A stretch of 64,000 nt of DNA from assembly GCA_907163375.1 (NCBI GenBank), contig CAJQUW010007421.1, forward strand, positions 17,308-81,307, read 5' to 3'. The position numbers and the translations under genes were made by a program. The DNA is from Prostheceraeus crozeri (lineage: Eukaryota > Platyhelminthes > Polycladida > Euryleptidae). The notes beneath the pieces were generated by a model. The model ran no database searches, was not told the origin of the DNA, and worked only from the letters and a program-made list of their open reading frames with translations. Position 1 is the stretch's first letter; every line of letters starts with the position of its first letter. This document shows positions 21,322 through 30,048 of the stretch, in pieces.

Positions 21322-24300
21322 TTGAACAGAGATGAAAGAATGATTTCTCTTTCAGGTGATGTGAGTTCCAGCTCAGGACTCTCGCGGCAAGGCAACGAGT
21401 GGGAATGTGCCGACTGCGGACATATGTTTACAAGGAAGCACAGTCTCCTTCGACACATCAAACAACGTGTGTGTCAACGCAAAGCGGCGTCAATCTCCGG
21501 AGGTGAAGTTGATTCTGACGATGACATCTCCTTTCCTTGCGATTTGTGCCCTCTTTCTTTTGATAGTCACTTTCAGCGATCTTCGCACAGACTTCAACAC
21601 ACGCATGCAAATGATCACTACACCAACGGTACCTCTACCATCTCCCTCATTAATGTTTCACATAATAATTTAGTACGCGACTACTGCATGGAGTCCAATA
21701 CTCAAATTGTAGATTTTCCTGAGTGGCTCCTTCAAAATTCTAACATTATCGAAGCGCTCTTCAATAATTTAGACAATTTTAGAATGAAGGCGCTCATCTA
21801 CCTTAAACTAAAATATATTAAAATAGATTTTCAAACGGGTCAAGTGACGGAGAGAATACAGTTTCATGTTCCTTCCTCTTCCGCAACCGAAGTTGTAGAC
21901 TGCGAGTCTTGGCTAAATTTTCACATTCAATGTTTAAAATCAAATGTAGATAAATTCAATCAACGCGACAGCGCTCTCATTTTTGATGGTGTGGACTCAG
22001 CCATATTCAAAATTTCCCTATTAGAAAGTCATGCAGCTCGAGGCACATTTAAACTTCCAAAAACGTTGTATAATAAGAAAGCTGTCATCAATGTTGATTG
22101 TAAATCACAGTGTTTCAAATATGCAGTCCTATCCATCCTTCACTATAATGATATCAACGCGCATCGAGATCGCACCTATAGCTATAGACAGTGGGAGGAT
22201 GAACTAGACTTTGAAGGTTGTGATAGTAACAACATGAAAATCAAAGATGTAGAAACGTTCGAAAAACATAATAAGATTAAAATTGTCGTTCACGTGTGGG
22301 AGAAGGGGTTGAAGGGTGCCCGCTATAATTCACGTTCAACTTGTTATGAACGTGTAGTCAACCTCTTATTAGTAAAACAAGATGATAGCGAGGAATGGCA
22401 CTACTGTGGTATTCCCAAAATCTCTCGCTTGTACACTCACTTGGGGCACTCTAAAAGAGGTGAACATTTTGTATGCGACCGCTGCATCCGCTCATTTTGG
22501 AGTAAAGATAAATTTGAAACTCACTATGAATGGTGCAAGCGAGGTAAATTACAAATGGAACGCATGCCCAAAGATAAAATATTTTCACATAGGGATAATG
22601 GTGACGAATTAAGTCCCCTGCGTGTCATTTACGCAGACATAGAATGCTACATTGATGATATCATCCACAAGCCAGCAGCCATATCCTGCTATGAAGTATG
22701 GCATGACCACTTTAGGAATAGACAAAACAAAATGCATACTTGGCAAGGTGAAGATTGCATTTCAAAATTTCTAGAATTTCTCGATAAAGCTGCAAAATTT
22801 CAACAATCATATGATTCCCAATTGCAGCGTAAGTCACTACATATGTCAGATGAAGACAAACAAAAATTTGAAAGTTGCACATCCTGTCCTAAATGTCATA
22901 AAACGTTTGATGACGATAAAATTAAGAAAGTGCGTGATCATGATCACATCACTGGTAAATTTAGAAACGCACTCTGCTCCAAATGTAACTTTTCACTTAG
23001 GTTGAGACGTCGTGTACTACCCGTCATTTTTCATAACTTTAAGGGCTATGACAGTCATATGCTCATAAAAGGAGGGTTGAGCCAGATGAAATCGTGGCAG
23101 TTTAATGTAATAGCACAAACGAGAGAAAAATTCATGGCAATGACAGCAAAAGTACCAGTAGATAAAACTAAAGAAAATAAGACAGTCTTCTTCGAAATAA
23201 AATTTTTAGATTCATTTCAATTCATGTCAGCGTCACTAGCTTCTCTCGTTCGTAATCTCAAGTTTCTTCCCCATAGTCAAACTTTGAAGAAACACTATCC
23301 AAACTTAACGGATGAAATAATCACTCGCAAAGGAGTCTTTCCTTATGCGTATTTTAGCTCAATGTCTAAACTAAATGAAACAACCCTTCCTTCCATTGAC
23401 AAATTCAAAAACGATTTGACGGGTGAAGATTGTCCAGTAGAGGACTATGAACATGCTCAAGAGGCATGGTTAAAATTTAATTGTAAAACGTTTGGCGATT
23501 ATATGATCGCTTACTTAGAATTAGATGTCATTTTGCTGGCTGATGTCTTTCAGGAGTTTCGACGAGTGGCATTAGAAGAAGACAAATTAGATCCTATCCA
23601 CTTTGTCAGTCTACCAGCCATGTCCTTTAAATCAGCCTTTAAAATGACTGGTGAGACCATTCATCTCTTACAAGACCCGGAGATGTATAATATATTTGAG
23701 CGCGGAATACGCGGTGGTCTCACATTTGTAAATAAACATCATATAAAATCTGAAACAGTAGGTGATGATCATATCCACCTAAAGTACTATGACCAAAATA
23801 ATTTATATGGCAGTTCACTGTCTAAACCACTACCTCATTCCGAGTTTAGTTGGTTAAATCAAAATGAGCTTGAGTATTACTCCAACCCTTCAAACATACT
23901 GAATATTCCAGATGAAGGTGATTGGGGATATTATTTTGAAGTGGATTTGATTTATCCAAATAGTATTAAAAATAAAACTGCTGATTTCCCACTCGCACCT
24001 GAATCTGGCGAAGTGACTGAAGATATGTTTTCACCATTCATGTCACAATTTCATAATAACTTAACAGAGTGTGGACAGCCAAGGTACAAACCATGCCGCA
24101 AACTTTTACTCACCCAATATGATAAGAAAAATTATCTCGTACACTTCTGCATATTAAAATTCTATTTAGAAATGGGCATGCTTCTAAAGTCAGTTCACCG
24201 CATTATCAAATTTAGACAGAAAGCCTTCCTCAAACCCTACATAGATAGTAACAGTCAAAAACGTGCACTCGCCCAAAATAATTTTGAAAAGGATTTTTAT

Positions 24301-25140
24301 AAATATAAGAATAATAGTCTATTCGGAAAGACCATGGAGGATGTTAGAAAACGTATGAATTACAAACTAGTCGTTGATGAACAAAAATATCACAAATTGA
24401 CCTCATCACCTCTTTTCATTGATAGAGACATCATCGATGAGGATCTTGTAGGTGTTAAAATGATTAAATCAGAAGTTGAGTTGTGCAAACCCATCTATAT
24501 TGGGCAAGCCGTTTTAGATTATTCCAAGCTTGAAATGTATCAACTCTTCTACAAAATATTAAAACCATGCCCTCTCGTAAAAGAGGTTCGCTTGCTGGGT
24601 GGTGATACAGATAGTTTCTTTTTAGGAATTACCACTCAAAAAGATTTAAATTTTAATGAAGTAGGTAAGTCATTAGAAAAATATTTCGATACATCTAACT
24701 ACAATCCCACTCATCCACTCTATTCCATACAGAATAAAGCCAAACTTGGTTGTTTTAAGGATGAAACAGCAGGAAAGGAAATAGATGAAATGATTCTCCT
24801 CCGTCCTAAAATGTATTCCATGAAACTAAAAGAATGTGCAGATAGTATTAAGCGTGCTAAAGGTATATCAAAATCCATTGTTCATAAAATGAAACATCGG
24901 TCCTATAAGAAGGCCTATAAAAATAAAACTATAACGTTTGTCAATATGACAATCTTAAAATCTCAAGTTCATACTGTGAAAACGTACACGTTCAAGAAAC
25001 GAGCACTTTCAGCATGGGAGGATAAGAGGTGTTGGATAGGACATAACACATCTCTTCCACATGGACATCCTGACACAAACATACCTCCACCCAAAAGAAT
25101 AAAACTCACGCTACCACATTCAGGAGATGTATTGACATAA
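21322..25140 (+). CDS. Protein-primed family-B DNA polymerase (pPolB)
   Basis: An open frame of about 1,270 codons. Domains in order: two C2H2 zinc fingers (about residues 29-100); an N-terminal region; Exo I Y-A-D-I-E-C-Y (about 436); a treble-clef-like insert with C-P-K-C and D-H-D-H-I-T-G (about 520-556); Exo II N-F-K-G-Y-D-S (about 570); Exo III L-E-L-D-V-I-L-L-A-D (about 731); polymerase motif A Y-D-Q-N-N-L-Y-G (about 823); motif B N-N-S-L-F-G-K (about 997); motif C G-G-D-T-D-S (about 1093). This is the Polinton-type replicative polymerase with proofreading, expected to start from a terminal protein. Zinc fingers at its N-terminus are uncommon in what I know of the family. The frame as listed opens at a TTG. 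Splice-like signals upstream suggest the true start lies in a short leader exon near 21.17 kb. Confidence 0.95.
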   Translation: MNRDERMISLSGDVSSSSGLSRQGNEWECADCGHMFTRKHSLLRHIKQRVCQRKAASISGGEVDSDDDISFPCDLCPLSFDSHFQRSSHRLQHTHANDHYTNGTSTISLINVSHNNLVRDYCMESNTQIVDFPEWLLQNSNIIEALFNNLDNFRMKALIYLKLKYIKIDFQTGQVTERIQFHVPSSSATEVVDCESWLNFHIQCLKSNVDKFNQRDSALIFDGVDSAIFKISLLESHAARGTFKLPKTLYNKKAVINVDCKSQCFKYAVLSILHYNDINAHRDRTYSYRQWEDELDFEGCDSNNMKIKDVETFEKHNKIKIVVHVWEKGLKGARYNSRSTCYERVVNLLLVKQDDSEEWHYCGIPKISRLYTHLGHSKRGEHFVCDRCIRSFWSKDKFETHYEWCKRGKLQMERMPKDKIFSHRDNGDELSPLRVIYADIECYIDDIIHKPAAISCYEVWHDHFRNRQNKMHTWQGEDCISKFLEFLDKAAKFQQSYDSQLQRKSLHMSDEDKQKFESCTSCPKCHKTFDDDKIKKVRDHDHITGKFRNALCSKCNFSLRLRRRVLPVIFHNFKGYDSHMLIKGGLSQMKSWQFNVIAQTREKFMAMTAKVPVDKTKENKTVFFEIKFLDSFQFMSASLASLVRNLKFLPHSQTLKKHYPNLTDEIITRKGVFPYAYFSSMSKLNETTLPSIDKFKNDLTGEDCPVEDYEHAQEAWLKFNCKTFGDYMIAYLELDVILLADVFQEFRRVALEEDKLDPIHFVSLPAMSFKSAFKMTGETIHLLQDPEMYNIFERGIRGGLTFVNKHHIKSETVGDDHIHLKYYDQNNLYGSSLSKPLPHSEFSWLNQNELEYYSNPSNILNIPDEGDWGYYFEVDLIYPNSIKNKTADFPLAPESGEVTEDMFSPFMSQFHNNLTECGQPRYKPCRKLLLTQYDKKNYLVHFCILKFYLEMGMLLKSVHRIIKFRQKAFLKPYIDSNSQKRALAQNNFEKDFYKYKNNSLFGKTMEDVRKRMNYKLVVDEQKYHKLTSSPLFIDRDIIDEDLVGVKMIKSEVELCKPIYIGQAVLDYSKLEMYQLFYKILKPCPLVKEVRLLGGDTDSFFLGITTQKDLNFNEVGKSLEKYFDTSNYNPTHPLYSIQNKAKLGCFKDETAGKEIDEMILLRPKMYSMKLKECADSIKRAKGISKSIVHKMKHRSYKKAYKNKTITFVNMTILKSQVHTVKTYTFKKRALSAWEDKRCWIGHNTSLPHGHPDTNIPPPKRIKLTLPHSGDVLT

Positions 25141-25284
25141 TCAACTTTAACTCAGTATTTTGATGTTGCTTTTTGTAGATATACATGGTTGTTTTATGTA
25201 TCGCATGAGATCGTTTCTTCCTTGTGAATATATGCCTACAGTCAGCCCATTCCCCCTATATCTGTGAAAAGACTTTTTCATATA

Positions 25285-25330
25285 CATATTTTTATTTCAA
25301 TAAACATATCACAATGACTTCACTTTGTTT
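25285..25330. terminator. Convergent poly(A) signals
   Basis: TTTATT and AATAAA lie within a few bases of each other (about 25290-25303), serving the polymerase on the plus strand and the next gene on the minus strand. The two stop codons are under 200 bp apart. Confidence 0.6.
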
Positions 25331-26871
25331 TCCGAAACACTAAAGTTACGAGGGATTTAGTATCTTTCACATGGATACACTCTTGTAAACCATTGGTAAT
25401 TTTGATAGCAATAGAGGGTATAGTTTGTTTGACGACGGGATGATAGAAAATAGATTCAAACATCTTCTCGACTATTCCATATGAAGCGTCTTTATCATGA
25501 ATGAAATCACGTAAAATGTATTCTTTTTTCTCGCCAACAGAAATAGGTAAAATCAAATCACTTTGAATGTAAAGGTGTTGTTCATGTTTATCAAGTGTCA
25601 TTGGTGTTTCTATACCAATCGTATGCGCAGCAGCAAACACAGTTTGTAGCATTGAAAAGCCAAAGAGTTTTTTCAAATTTTTTACTCAATTGACATTGAA
25701 TGTCATCACCCAGTTTCAGAACAACGCGTTGTTTTTCAATTGAAAACGAAATGTGGTGTGTCTTTACATCATATTTACTTTTCATCACATGCTTCAACTT
25801 CTGTTGTATATAAGGATTTACTACATGAATGAAGCTTTCAACTGTATGATATAGACGCGGCATTATATTGATAGCAACTTTAGATTCTTCATAAGACTGG
25901 TAAATTTTCTTGATGCGATCGCCATAGATGTCCACCCACCATTCATCATTAACTGAATCAGCTTTAGTGTGATATTCATGAGAACCATACACCACACCGC
26001 TTCCAATAATAGGCGTATAATGTCTTACAAAATGACGCAAGGTTGGAGAGAAATAAACTGTAAGTTTGTCATTATATTTCTGAATAACCAACTTATTTTT
26101 GTCCGCCATAATTTTCTCTCCATACTTCTTACCCACAGTCTCATTCCATCGTTTTACTAACTCAATAAGTGATAAAGGTTGAACACCACGCTTTTTCAAA
26201 ATGATGCGTTCTTCGCATTCTACAACATCTTCATCAAATATTTTAAATCTATAATGAAATTTGTTGATTCGAGTTGAATAAACTTTTTTAACATTTGCAG
26301 TAGCAATTGACGTTAGATGTAGTCCATGACCAAAACCAAGATGTGGATAGAATTCACTATCCAACCTCAGCGTAAGACCTTTAGTAAAAGAATGAAAGCG
26401 GAGGAACTGTCTCCCACTCCAATGATAGATAGTAAACTCATAAGCTTTCTGATTTTTATTCTTCATGATGGAAGTATTACCACTGTTGAATGCCTTAATA
26501 ATTTTCTCATTCCCAAATGGCTCATAAGAATCTGATTTTATCTGAATCCATTCATAGTTCCACTTTCCATCTGATGTTAAATTGTATGGGAACTGAAATG
26601 CATTATTCATCGTTATTCCATCATGGGTGCGAGGAGTCAATATCATTTCTTCCAAATCATTCACATTCTGAATATTGCTATCATAGCAAATACTAGAAAC
26701 GCCAACTTCCCATTCACCTTCTAAATGCAGTGGCCGATTTAATTCTACTCGATAGTCTGATGGTTTATTTTTGGGAAATTTATTCATAGAAGCATTACTG
26801 GGCAAGTAGATTAGAAACGAGTCCTTATTTTCACTTTCCATATTATTCACATTGGAAAAATATATTAGCAT
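25320..26871 (-). CDS. Polinton WEVGV-family protein A (broken, about one break)
   Basis: The start is at or just after 26871; a second in-frame Met 10 residues on fits the start of its paralogue. The N-terminus reads S-F-L-I-Y-L-P-S-N-A-S, then L-E-G-E-W-E-V-G-V-S-S-I-C-Y. This L-x-G-x-W-E-V-G-V signature is shared with the neighbour at 26881-28278 and, from memory, with uncharacterised proteins of animal Polinton-like elements. The rest is beta-rich and aromatic with no enzyme motif, which fits a virion or attachment protein. No transmembrane segment. It sits in a tail-to-head minus-strand pair, suggesting a gene duplication. The role is inferred, not shown. Confidence 0.65.
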
Positions 26872-26880
26872 ACTTTTGCA

Positions 26881-28278
26881 TTAACTCTTCATTCGGAAAT
26901 GGAGTGTAATACTTGTCACAGCATCTTTATGAAAAGGAATCAACGCACCAGCATCATCATAAATGGCAATATCAATTTGTGGGATGTAGTTTGATTTCAG
27001 CTTTGTATAATGCACTTTCTTGAAAGTATGCTCAGATAAAATACTGCAGCTTTTTGGCTGGTATGGTATCATTGCTAGCAATGGAGCTTCAACATCTCCC
27101 ACACGTACATCTTCACCAATATTGGAATATATCTGAAAATAGTTAATACGACGCGATAGCGACATGTCTGCGCTAGCTTTGGTTACAGTACCACTTTTAA
27201 AGATATTTTGATCAAAACCCAAAATGTCCATTAGAGTTTTATCCATAATTAGTTCAATACCTTTTCCATTTATAGTGAGAGACAAAGTACCTTCTTTTTC
27301 AGAAAATGAAATATGTTGCTCATTAATCACTTCATTTAAATAATCTACAACCAATTTAACCGAAGTAATAATGCGAGGCATCAACACTCTTGTTTCATGT
27401 AAGAAACCACCAAAAGGCTCTACACACTTTCTGTATAAAGATACGGCCCATTCTGTATCAAATTGATTTGACCTTTCACATGGTAAATGTTGCATATCAG
27501 ATTTTCCATGAACAGCTGCAGAACGATGTCGTAAGAACTGATGAAAATCTTTTGAACAAACTAATACTAGATCATCATCATTTAATTTGCTTATTGCAAT
27601 ATGATTAGATGATTTAATATAAGTCAATGTTGCCACTTGTTTGTCATCAACTCGAAGGAGATAATTAAATTTCTTCAATAATGTTTCAGGAGTCATGTTT
27701 GTCTTTCTTGGCTTAATCACAATCTTCTTCACCAACGTCTTCTCATTTCTTGGAATAAGATCTACATAATAAGCTTCCTCTCGATATATTAACTGTTTAT
27801 GACCACTTATGTGGTAATTAACGTTAAAATTATCATAGCTTGTTAAGGCGCTAGCGAGGTAGCCTAAATCATTTCTTAAACTTGGACTTAAACCAACAAT
27901 CCAATCTTTCTCAACTACATGATGTACATAATTATAATCATCATTGTGCGGAGTAAATTGGACAATATGTTTACACGCTTTATTCAAGAAATCATATATA
28001 AACTTTTTACATGATAAGAGATCTTTCTTTGGCCACTGTGGAATGTATACTCGGCACCCCTTTTCACATTGATAAGCAGCTGTACGCCTCATATTAATAG
28101 TCATCACCTCATGATCAAAAGTATAGACACAGTTGCTATAAACAAGTTGAGTGACACCCACTTCCCAATTCCCATTTAGCTGTTGTGCATGATCAATGGG
28201 AGTAGAAAAGAGTGCGGCTCGATTGCTAGTAAATCTCTTTGTAGCCGCATTGCTAAGCAAAATATGATAAAACGACAT
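26881..28278 (-). CDS. Polinton WEVGV-family protein B
   Basis: The ATG at 28278 (M-S-F-Y-H-I-L-L-S-N) is preferred to the TTG at 28299. About 465 aa. It carries L-N-G-N-W-E-V-G-V-T-Q-L-V-Y near residue 40, aligned by eye with protein A. Both then have long beta-rich regions with matching landmarks: a P-R-I/L-Y/I tract, and H-I-S-F-S-E/I-K followed by a short hydrophobic strand. The two share length and layout and lie 10 bp apart, so they look like an ancient tandem duplication. Such paired proteins could form a heteromeric surface or tail-like structure, which is inference. The gene is divergent to the small ORF at 28314, with only about 35 bp between start codons. Confidence 0.7.
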   Translation of the reverse strand: MSFYHILLSNAATKRFTSNRAALFSTPIDHAQQLNGNWEVGVTQLVYSNCVYTFDHEVMTINMRRTAAYQCEKGCRVYIPQWPKKDLLSCKKFIYDFLNKACKHIVQFTPHNDDYNYVHHVVEKDWIVGLSPSLRNDLGYLASALTSYDNFNVNYHISGHKQLIYREEAYYVDLIPRNEKTLVKKIVIKPRKTNMTPETLLKKFNYLLRVDDKQVATLTYIKSSNHIAISKLNDDDLVLVCSKDFHQFLRHRSAAVHGKSDMQHLPCERSNQFDTEWAVSLYRKCVEPFGGFLHETRVLMPRIITSVKLVVDYLNEVINEQHISFSEKEGTLSLTINGKGIELIMDKTLMDILGFDQNIFKSGTVTKASADMSLSRRINYFQIYSNIGEDVRVGDVEAPLLAMIPYQPKSCSILSEHTFKKVHYTKLKSNYIPQIDIAIYDDAGALIPFHKDAVTSITLHFRMKS

Positions 28279-28313
28279 TTTTATATTGCTAATCTGCAAC
28301 TTTGCATAACATC

Positions 28314-28670
28314 ATGAAGACTTGGATTTTGGACTCTCTACAATATATCAGAGTTGATCGTGATGGAAACGTACATTTCAAAAATTCTCATGGTCATACA
28401 TCAAGAGGAATTACATTAACATGGCGACAATTTGTCAACCTCAATGATATCATGAGGGATTTGGAATATTTTGAAACATTAAGATTCATCTCCTTGGGTG
28501 ATCAAGTTTGGCTTCAACATTACAGAAATGAAATTCAAATCTACCATTCTCATTCCGCAAACTGTTTCTCATTTCGCAAATACAATTGGGAGAAGTATAG
28601 AAGATACATACATCGCTCCATCATGACATTTATTCGTCGTGAGTTCATCGCCCTACTATGCAAATCTTAA
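28314..28670 (+). CDS. PC4-like small protein 1 (tentative)
   Basis: The ATG at 28314 gives 118 aa. The start, L-D-S-L-Q-Y-I-R-V-D-R-D-G-N-V-H-F-K, then R-G-I-T-L-T-W-R-Q-F-V-N-L, resembles the strand-then-helix layout of the PC4 (positive coactivator p15) single-strand-binding fold, where a K-G-I-S-L tract leads into the dimer helix. A second half, L-G-D-Q-V-W-L-Q-H-Y, then N-W-E-K-Y-R-R-Y-I-H-R-S-I, may repeat that plan. A paralogue follows 22 bp downstream. If right, it would bind single-stranded DNA or help transcription start. The PC4 match is by eye and only moderate. Confidence 0.5.
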   Translation: MKTWILDSLQYIRVDRDGNVHFKNSHGHTSRGITLTWRQFVNLNDIMRDLEYFETLRFISLGDQVWLQHYRNEIQIYHSHSANCFSFRKYNWEKYRRYIHRSIMTFIRREFIALLCKS

Positions 28671-28692
28671 TCAGATATGATTACCACGCACC

Positions 28693-29343
28693 ATGAGTTG
28701 GAAATTAGATTCCCTACAACGTATTGAAACGGATCATGATCGAAACGTCTATTTCAAAGATTCAACTGGAAATGTGAGAAGAGAGTTTGTTTTATCTTAT
28801 CGTCATTTTCAATCTCTACATCATATCATGAAGGACTTGAAATACTTCTATATGAAAAGACATTCACGTATTGGAAATCGCATCTGGCTGCGCGTCAACA
28901 ATCGGCGAATTCAACTCTATCATTCCCAACTTCATACTAACTTCACATTTCATCAAGGTAGTTGGGAAAAGTATAAAAGGAAGGTACATCGCTCAATTTA
29001 CTCATTCTTTCATCATGAAGCGCCATCGCTACACCATCGTCAACATTCTCCGTCGCTTCAGACTCTACACCAAAATCGATCTCACAACATTACGCCAACA
29101 GCTTCCAAACAGCAAGTATTACCCGGGCCGTCCTCAAATGTTAGTGGTGAAGATGAACAATTCACGGAATCTTCAACTCTTCCCAAATGGGACTGTACAG
29201 ATTCTCGGCGCCCTTTCTCATTCATCGGCGCAGTCAATGCGCTTAGAGCTACAGAGACTACTACGTCGGATATGGAAGAGGGAGAGGTGTGTGATGTCGA
29301 ATCTGACTGTGGACAATATGGTGATCTCTACTCAATTGAGTGA
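28693..29343 (+). CDS. PC4-like small protein 2 (tentative), overlapping the TBP-like gene
   Basis: The ATG at 28693 (M-S-W-K-L-D-S-L-Q-R-I). The first about 108 residues align with the upstream ORF: D-x-x-x-N-V-Y-F-K-D-S, F-V-L-S-Y-R-H-F-Q-S-L, I-G-N-R-I-W-L-R-V, then S-W-E-K-Y-K-R-K-V-H-R-S-I. The frame stays open for another 108 codons of low-complexity Ser/Pro/His then acidic sequence. That tail overlaps the TBP-like gene (29015-29560) in another frame, so it may be real coding or a shadow. The two paralogues and the TBP-like gene form one plus-strand cluster that shares a poly(A) region near 29560. Confidence 0.55.
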   Translation: MSWKLDSLQRIETDHDRNVYFKDSTGNVRREFVLSYRHFQSLHHIMKDLKYFYMKRHSRIGNRIWLRVNNRRIQLYHSQLHTNFTFHQGSWEKYKRKVHRSIYSFFHHEAPSLHHRQHSPSLQTLHQNRSHNITPTASKQQVLPGPSSNVSGEDEQFTESSTLPKWDCTDSRRPFSFIGAVNALRATETTTSDMEEGEVCDVESDCGQYGDLYSIE

Positions 29344-29560
29344 CAGTCTATCATTTTTGAAGATTCGTACCAGCAGTTACAGTTTGTGTTATGAACCCGA
29401 ACTTTTTCCTGCAGCTCTCATTAGTTGTTGGTTGCCTGTGCATGTGGCAATCTTTCATAATAGTAAAGTGATCATTACTGGACTAAAATCTCATGAACAA
29501 GCAAATATGATCCTAGACTATCTCATTGAGTATGTACGTACCCAGCGGATTGTAAAATAA
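29015..29560 (+). CDS. TATA-binding-protein-like protein (TBP fold, both repeats)
   Basis: The ATG at 29015 gives 181 aa, the size of the TBP core. The first repeat has T-I-V-N-I near residue 7, K-I-D-L-T-T-L near 20, K-Y-Y-P-G-R near 34, and L-F-P-N-G-T-V-Q-I-L-G-A near 55. The second has N-L-T-V-D-N-M-V near 96, the signature Y-E-P-E-L-F-P at 126-132, and V-A-I-F-H-N-S-K-V-I-I-T-G-L-K-S near 144. These follow eukaryotic TBP in order and spacing, including phenylalanines (56, 131, 147) placed like the DNA-intercalating ones. Expected role: recognise TATA boxes, perhaps the element's own, and recruit TFIIB-type factors. It shares a cluster with two PC4-like ORFs. I know of no TBP in the standard Polinton gene set. 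Confidence in the fold is high, in the function moderate. Confidence 0.85.
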   Translation: MKRHRYTIVNILRRFRLYTKIDLTTLRQQLPNSKYYPGRPQMLVVKMNNSRNLQLFPNGTVQILGALSHSSAQSMRLELQRLLRRIWKRERCVMSNLTVDNMVISTQLSDSLSFLKIRTSSYSLCYEPELFPAALISCWLPVHVAIFHNSKVIITGLKSHEQANMILDYLIEYVRTQRIVK

Positions 29561-29592
29561 AAAACAATTTTTCCAACATGATGTTTTTATTT
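29555..29592. terminator. Convergent poly(A) signals
   Basis: AATAAA overlaps the TBP-like stop (about 29558), and TTTATT (minus-strand AATAAA) lies at about 29585, just before the protease stop. A compact convergent junction, as near 25.3 kb. Confidence 0.55.
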
Positions 29593-30048
29593 CAAATCAT
29601 GATAGAACTTACAAATCATTTTTTCATTAGAGGATGGATTACATGAAAAGTTTTGAATAACAGATGCAAATCGAGATACATGTAAACGTTTTAAGATGAA
29701 GTACAGTACAAAAGCACCACACGTTGATGAAAGTGGATGTTGTAGTATGCGTTCATTTCGCTGATATTGACGCGTATGTTTTCTCAACCACTGCTGTGTT
29801 GGTATATTTGGAGGTTGAGCAAGAGAGTCAAATAGTTCACCACGTCGGTCTTCTCCAATAAAGATCGCTTTCCAATGCTCACCGCCTAAATTCTGTGAAT
29901 GAGTGTTTAGCACAATAAAGATGGGATAGTGATTTACTGCAGGTGGTAAGGTATCGAGTGAATAGACATTATCGAAAGCTTTCAACGTCGCTTCGTCTGC
30001 ATTACGCTGCACTTTAGTCTTAATATCGTCAGCAGTCAACCAACTCAT
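29587..30048 (-). CDS. Adenain/Ulp1-like cysteine protease
   Basis: The ATG at 30048 gives 153 aa. The catalytic layout is clear: His58 in G-G-E-H-W-K-A-I-F, Asp74 in E-L-F-D-S-L-A, a Gln at 103 in the oxyanion position, and Cys110 in S-S-T-C-G-A-F-V-L-Y-F. This is the C48/C5-type protease of Polintons, which matures capsid proteins in the assembling particle. Its ATG overlaps the stop of the capsid gene upstream by a base, so the two read as one minus-strand block. The length is short, as usual for the family. Confidence 0.9.
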   Translation of the reverse strand: MSWLTADDIKTKVQRNADEATLKAFDNVYSLDTLPPAVNHYPIFIVLNTHSQNLGGEHWKAIFIGEDRRGELFDSLAQPPNIPTQQWLRKHTRQYQRNERILQHPLSSTCGAFVLYFILKRLHVSRFASVIQNFSCNPSSNEKMICKFYHDLK

